Positions 60,114 to 64,000 of a stretch of DNA of 64,000 nucleotides are shown here, piece by piece (position 1 is the first letter of the stretch; each line of letters starts with the position of its first letter). Under the pieces are notes generated by a model. That model made no database searches, was not told the DNA's origin, and was given only the letters and a program-made list of their open reading frames with translations. The DNA is from Terrisporobacter petrolearius (GTDB lineage: Bacteria > Bacillota > Clostridia > Peptostreptococcales > Peptostreptococcaceae), in NCBI RefSeq assembly GCF_032598785.1, contig NZ_CP102984.1, one strand, 5' to 3'. The translations under genes and the position numbers were made by a program.

Positions 60114-61169
60114 TTATTCTTCGTCATTTAATTGAGATTCACTTTTAATGTCTATCTTCCAATTCGTAAGTTTTGCAGCAAGTCTAGCATTTTGTCCTGC
60201 TTTACCTATAGCTAAAGATAATTGATAATCTGGCACTACAACTAATGCTGATTTTTCTTCTTCGTTAACTTCTACTTTAACTACTTTTGATGGACTAAGT
60301 GATGCACATACAAACTCAGCTGGATTTTCGCTGTAGTTTATTATATCTATTTTTTCTCCACCTAATTCATCAACTACATATTTAACTCTAGTTCCTTTTG
60401 GTCCTACACAAGCTCCAATTGGATCTATTTTCTCATCTATTGAATGAACAGCCATTTTAGTTCTTGATCCTGCTTCTCTAGATACTGATTTTATTTGAAC
60501 TATACCTTGGAATATTTCCGGTACTTCTGATTCAAATAGTCTCTTAACAAGATTTGGATGACTTCTTGAAACTACTATTTGAGGTCCCTTATTAGTTTTC
60601 TTCACTTCTAATATATATACCTTTATTTTATCGCCGGCTTTAAAATGCTCTCCTGGAATTTGTTCAGTTTCAGGCATAGATCCTTCTATTTTTCCAAGTC
60701 TCACATAAACAATCTTTTTATTATCAGATACTCTAGCAACTTCTCCAGTTACTAATTCTCCTTCTTTTTCTATAAACTCATTGTATATTATTTCTCTTTC
60801 AGCTTCTCTTATTCTTTGAACTACTACTTGTTTAGCTGTCTGTGCTGCTATTCTACCAAAGTCTTTTGGAGTTACTTCATTTTCTAATATATCTCCAAGT
60901 TCATACTTTGGATTTATTTGTCTAGCTTCATCAAGTTCTATTTCTAAAAAGTTATCATATAAGTCTGACTCATCAACAACTCTTCTTTGTGAGTAAACTC
61001 TTACTTCTCCCTTTTCTGGGTTAAAATCTATTCTAACATTTTGTGCTGAACCAAAGTTCTTTTTGTATGCAGTAAGTAATGCTTGTTCTATAGTATCTAT
61101 AAGTATATCTTTATCGATACCTCTATCCTTTTCTAATTCATCTAGCGCTTCCATGAATTCGTGATTCAT
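60114..61169 (-). CDS. nusA: Transcription termination/antitermination factor NusA
   Basis: 351 residues, the Gram-positive short form. The RNA-polymerase-binding N-terminal domain (about 1-125) is followed by S1 (about 135-200, GELVTGEVARVSDNKKIVYV) and two KH domains (DPIGACVGPKGTRVKYVVDE; LSLAIGKAGQNARLAAKLT). The acidic repeats of E. coli NusA are absent, as expected. It binds nascent RNA and promotes pausing and intrinsic termination. Thirty bases downstream of rimP. Confidence 0.98.
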   Translation of the reverse strand: MNHEFMEALDELEKDRGIDKDILIDTIEQALLTAYKKNFGSAQNVRIDFNPEKGEVRVYSQRRVVDESDLYDNFLEIELDEARQINPKYELGDILENEVTPKDFGRIAAQTAKQVVVQRIREAEREIIYNEFIEKEGELVTGEVARVSDNKKIVYVRLGKIEGSMPETEQIPGEHFKAGDKIKVYILEVKKTNKGPQIVVSRSHPNLVKRLFESEVPEIFQGIVQIKSVSREAGSRTKMAVHSIDEKIDPIGACVGPKGTRVKYVVDELGGEKIDIINYSENPAEFVCASLSPSKVVKVEVNEEEKSALVVVPDYQLSLAIGKAGQNARLAAKLTNWKIDIKSESQLNDEE

Positions 61170-61199
61170 TTGTTTATCCTCCCTATATTAATGTTACCA

Positions 61200-61661
61200 C
61201 TAAAACTTAATAGCTAATCTAATAAGCGCAACATCTTTTTTATTGAATTCAACCTCTTTATTATCTATTATAACTTTAATATTTTTATCTTCTGTTAAAC
61301 CAACAAGCTCTCCTTCATGTAGTTTAGAACCGTCAATTGATTTATAAAGCTTTATTTCCACATCTCTACCTTGGTATTTCACAAAGTCCTTATCTTTTTT
61401 AAGTGGTCTATCAAGACCAGGAGATGATACTTCTAAATAATAGTTATCTTTAATTGGATCTTTTTCATCTAGAATTGGATTTAGCGCTCTTGTAACTAAT
61501 TCACATTCATTTAAAGAAACTCCGTCTTCTTTATCGATGTAAACTCTAAGGAAGAATTCTCCACCTTCTTTAACGTATTCAACATCTACTAACTCTAAAT
61601 CGTTGGCTTCTGTTATAGGCAACACTATTTGTTCTATTTCAGTAGCTATGTTCTTTTTCAT
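61200..61661 (-). CDS. rimP: Ribosome maturation factor RimP
   Basis: 153 residues: an N-terminal alpha/beta domain with LELVDVEYVKEGGEFFLRVY and the conserved YYLEVSSPGLDRPLKKDKDF, then a C-terminal Sm-like barrel with EFNKKDVALIRL. RimP is needed for 30S maturation. It is the first gene of the nusA-infB operon here, since a terminator lies upstream at 61702-61733. GGAGGT precedes the ATG. Confidence 0.96.
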   Translation of the reverse strand: MKKNIATEIEQIVLPITEANDLELVDVEYVKEGGEFFLRVYIDKEDGVSLNECELVTRALNPILDEKDPIKDNYYLEVSSPGLDRPLKKDKDFVKYQGRDVEIKLYKSIDGSKLHEGELVGLTEDKNIKVIIDNKEVEFNKKDVALIRLAIKF

Positions 61662-61701
61662 ATTGTTTACCTCCTATTCAGTTGTATTTATAGTATTTAA
61701 A

Positions 61702-61733
61702 ATAAAAGAGTGAGCACAGATGTCTCACTCTTA
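61702..61733 (-). terminator. Terminator between the YgjV-like gene and rimP
   Basis: AAGAGTGAG and CTCACTCTT form a 9-bp stem with a 9-base loop and T-rich tail on the minus strand. Confidence 0.85.
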
Positions 61734-61842
61734 GTTTCTGCAAATATACTATTTTATATATCACTATATCATAAAAATGTTATATTTACAAGCTTTTGTA
61801 TTGATTTAATATTTGTTTTAGCATCCTTCCCTTAATGATAAA

Positions 61843-62088
61843 TTATTTATTTTGACTATTATTATTTAATAATCTTAGTTTATATAAGTTATAAATATTT
61901 ATAATAATTATTATAGCATTTGCTAAAGCTACAGGATAAGCACCAACATTCAAGCCATATATAACAAACATTAAACATCCTATGGAGTTTATTATTCTTA
62001 ATTTATACATATCTGTCATTGTAAGAGATATAGCAATTAAAACAGAAGCTACATATCCCACTAGTTCTATATACTCAAAACTAAACAT
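61843..62088 (-). CDS. Small YgjV-like membrane protein
   Basis: 81 residues with three membrane segments: IELVGYVASVLIAISLTMT, LRIINSIGCLMFVIYGLNVG and YPVALANAIIIIINIYNLYK. The pattern GYVASVLIAISL ... INxIGCLxFxIYGL ... PVALANxxIIxINIY matches the short YgjV-type inner-membrane family. Function unknown. AGGAGG precedes the ATG. It sits between polC and rimP, and the terminator after it probably also closes polC transcription. Confidence 0.75.
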   Translation of the reverse strand: MFSFEYIELVGYVASVLIAISLTMTDMYKLRIINSIGCLMFVIYGLNVGAYPVALANAIIIIINIYNLYKLRLLNNNSQNK

Positions 62089-62168
62089 ATTAATTCCTCC
62101 TTACAATTATAAGTACATTAATATACTTAGTTTGTTCATTTTTTATACTATAATTCACTCATAATTTA

Positions 62169-64000
62169 TTAAAATAATGAAAGTTGATTTTTATCACTCA
62201 TATTGTCTAACGATCCATGATTAGTTAGAGTTTCAATAACAGTTTTTGAAATTTTAGTTCTCTTTCTTAGATCTTCTTTGGATATAAACTCCCCATTTTC
62301 TCTTTCTCGCTGTATGTGTATAGCTGCATTCTCTCCTACACCCTGCAAAGCTATCATAGGAGGTAAGATTTGCTTTTCGCCCATAACTTTAAATTCCGTT
62401 GCATCTGATTTGTAAATATCTACCGGAATAATTTTTATATTTCTTGCATACATCTCATAAGCAACTTCAAGAACTGTAAGCATATTTTTTTCTTTTGCTG
62501 TTGCATCATTGCCTAAAGAAATAATTTCATCCATTTTGTCTCTTATAGAATCTAGTCCTTTTACAATTAAGTCAGCATCAAAATCTTCTGCTTTGGTTGT
62601 AAAATATGTGGCATAAAACGCTTCGGGATAATGCACTTTATAATAAGCTAGCCTAAAACTCATCATTACATAAGCAACAGCATGAGCTTTAGGGAACATG
62701 TATTTTATCTTTTTACATGAACCTATATACCAATCTGGCACATCATTTTTTTTCATTGCTTCAATAAATTCAGGCTTCAATCCTTTACCTTTTCTAACAC
62801 TTTCCATTATGGTAAATGCCATCTTTGGTTGAAGCCCTTTAAATATTAAGTAGTTCATTATATCATCACGTGTTGATATAACTTCTTTAAATTCAACTGT
62901 ACCTTCCACAACTAAGTCTTGTGCATTATTTAACCAAACATCAGTACCATGAGATAATCCTGATATACGTACAAGCTCTGCAAATGTTGTTGGCTTTGTA
63001 TCAAGAAGCATTTGTCTAACGAATTTTGTTCCAAATTCAGGTATAGCAAGACAACCTATTGGACAGTTAATCTCCTCCGGTGTTACACCTAGAGCATCTG
63101 TAGATGTAAATAGTGACATTGTTTCTTTATCATCTAGAGGTATTTCTGTAGCAATCCTACCTGTAATATCTTCTATCATTCTGATAATGGTCGGAACGTC
63201 GTGTCCTAATATATCAAGCTTTAGTATCCTACCACTTATAGAGTGATAGTCAAAGTGTGTAGTTATAACTCCACAACTTGTATCATTGGCTGGATATTGT
63301 ATAGGTGTTATATCATAAACATCTTTGTAGTCTGGTATAACCATAACTCCACCAGGATGTTGTCCTGAAGTTCTTTTTACTCCTGTACATCCATTTGCAA
63401 GTCTTAAGACTTCTGCTGATGTTGAATTTAAATCATTTTCTTCTACGAATTTCTTAGCATAACCAAAAGCAGTTTTTTCTGCAACAGTACCTATTGTTCC
63501 TGCTCTATATACATGACCTTCTCCGAAAAGTTCTTCTGTATATTTATGAATTACAGGTTGATAACTTCCTGAGAAGTTAAGGTCAATATCTGGCTCCTTA
63601 TCTCCTTCAAATCCAAGGAAAACCTCAAAAGGTATATCGTGCCCGTCTTTTTTTAATGGTCTTCCACATTTAGGACAATCTTTTGCCGGTAAATCCACTC
63701 CTGAACCCCATTCACCTATTTCATAGAAATAAGAATACTTACACTGTGAATTTTCACAAATATAATGTGCTGGCAGTGGGTTAACTTCAGTTATATCACT
63801 CATTGTAGCCGCAAGAGAAGACCCAACAGATCCCCTAGAACCAACTAGGTATCCATCTGCAAGAGATTTTGTAACTAGTTTTTGAGCTATAATATACATC
63901 ACTGCATAACCATTACTTATAATCGAATTTAACTCTCTATCAAGTCTTTTTCTCACAACATCTGGAAGAGGGCATCCATAAATCCTCTCTGCCTTAGCAT
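62169..64000 (-). CDS. polC: DNA polymerase III alpha subunit, PolC type (C-terminal part)
   Basis: The gene enters from the right edge; about 610 C-terminal residues are visible, beginning AKAERIYGCPLPDVVRKRLD. Motifs: the palm region LVGSRGSVGSSLAATM and the metal-site segment GDKEPDIDLNFSG, a PolC-specific four-Cys zinc module (CENSQCKYSY ... CPKCGRP), GTVAEKTAFGYAKK, GQHPGGVMVIP, and a late HhH segment (ILPPMIALQGVGENAA). This is the replicative polymerase of low-GC Gram-positives. It ends in NQLSLF, a clear beta-clamp-binding peptide. The N-terminal exonuclease part is outside the window. Confidence 0.97.
   Translation of the reverse strand, partial: AKAERIYGCPLPDVVRKRLDRELNSIISNGYAVMYIIAQKLVTKSLADGYLVGSRGSVGSSLAATMSDITEVNPLPAHYICENSQCKYSYFYEIGEWGSGVDLPAKDCPKCGRPLKKDGHDIPFEVFLGFEGDKEPDIDLNFSGSYQPVIHKYTEELFGEGHVYRAGTIGTVAEKTAFGYAKKFVEENDLNSTSAEVLRLANGCTGVKRTSGQHPGGVMVIPDYKDVYDITPIQYPANDTSCGVITTHFDYHSISGRILKLDILGHDVPTIIRMIEDITGRIATEIPLDDKETMSLFTSTDALGVTPEEINCPIGCLAIPEFGTKFVRQMLLDTKPTTFAELVRISGLSHGTDVWLNNAQDLVVEGTVEFKEVISTRDDIMNYLIFKGLQPKMAFTIMESVRKGKGLKPEFIEAMKKNDVPDWYIGSCKKIKYMFPKAHAVAYVMMSFRLAYYKVHYPEAFYATYFTTKAEDFDADLIVKGLDSIRDKMDEIISLGNDATAKEKNMLTVLEVAYEMYARNIKIIPVDIYKSDATEFKVMGEKQILPPMIALQGVGENAAIHIQRERENGEFISKEDLRKRTKISKTVIETLTNHGSLDNMSDKNQLSLF

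Noticed and set aside
1..64000. CRISPR array, tRNA or rRNA genes
   Set aside because: No regularly spaced repeats, no cloverleaf-like GC-rich segments and no rRNA-like sequence were seen on either strand.

Overview
The window is low-GC, Gram-positive DNA. Its long co-oriented translation operon (polC, rimP, nusA, rnpM, ylxQ, infB, rbfA, nrnA, truB, ribF, rpsO, pnp, ylxY, M16 peptidase, ylmC, dapG, tepA, ftsK, rimO, pgsA, recA, rny) follows the usual Clostridia/Bacilli order. A member of the Peptostreptococcaceae (a relative of Clostridioides or Paraclostridium) is my best inference from gene content; no 16S gene is present to prove it. No tRNA, rRNA or CRISPR array was seen.

Layout. 0-8.4 kb is mixed housekeeping: a parvulin C-terminus, an Lrp/AsnC regulator, a decayed P-type ATPase, a CBS protein, a cold-shock protein, an exported amidase, a B6-vitamer kinase, a YlbF-family protein and a class III aminotransferase. 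8.5-11.3 kb is a nested transposon: an IS256-family element sits inside the right inverted repeat of an IS3-family element, and the IS3 element itself splits a terminator hairpin. 11.3-14.2 kb is an intact P-type cation ATPase behind what looks like a yybP-ykoY (Mn2+) riboswitch. 14.3-27.4 kb carries a cysteine-rich coiled-coil protein (perhaps spore surface), a PadR/HAAS/DUF4097 operon, a YjiH-like membrane protein, a glycolipid glycosyltransferase, an M23 peptidase, an unusually long glutamine synthetase, nucleases and a GalT-like protein. 27.6-30.8 kb holds an aspartate-type aminotransferase and a MarR gene whose shared terminator has been split, exactly in its loop, by a second IS256-family element with a clear 8-bp target duplication. 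31-37.3 kb has purB, then an accessory-looking segment: a tyrosine recombinase that lacks the first catalytic Arg, a UvrD-like helicase with an unrecognised N-terminal part, and an IS110 transposase broken at an A9 tract. 37.3-64 kb is the conserved operon region, all on the minus strand.

How it works together. The right half forms the transcription/translation/RNA-decay core: NusA, IF2, RbfA, RimP and TruB for initiation and ribosome or tRNA maturation; PNPase, RNase Y and NrnA for RNA turnover. YlbF at 6.6 kb belongs to a family whose B. subtilis members act with RNase Y. recA has a strong promoter with a LexA-like box. The most interesting signals are in the accessory parts: two independent IS insertions into terminator loops, possible read-through from the riboswitch-controlled ATPase into a transposase, the divergent recombinase/helicase pair, the cysteine-rich repeat protein, and a possible AUA start for RNase Y.
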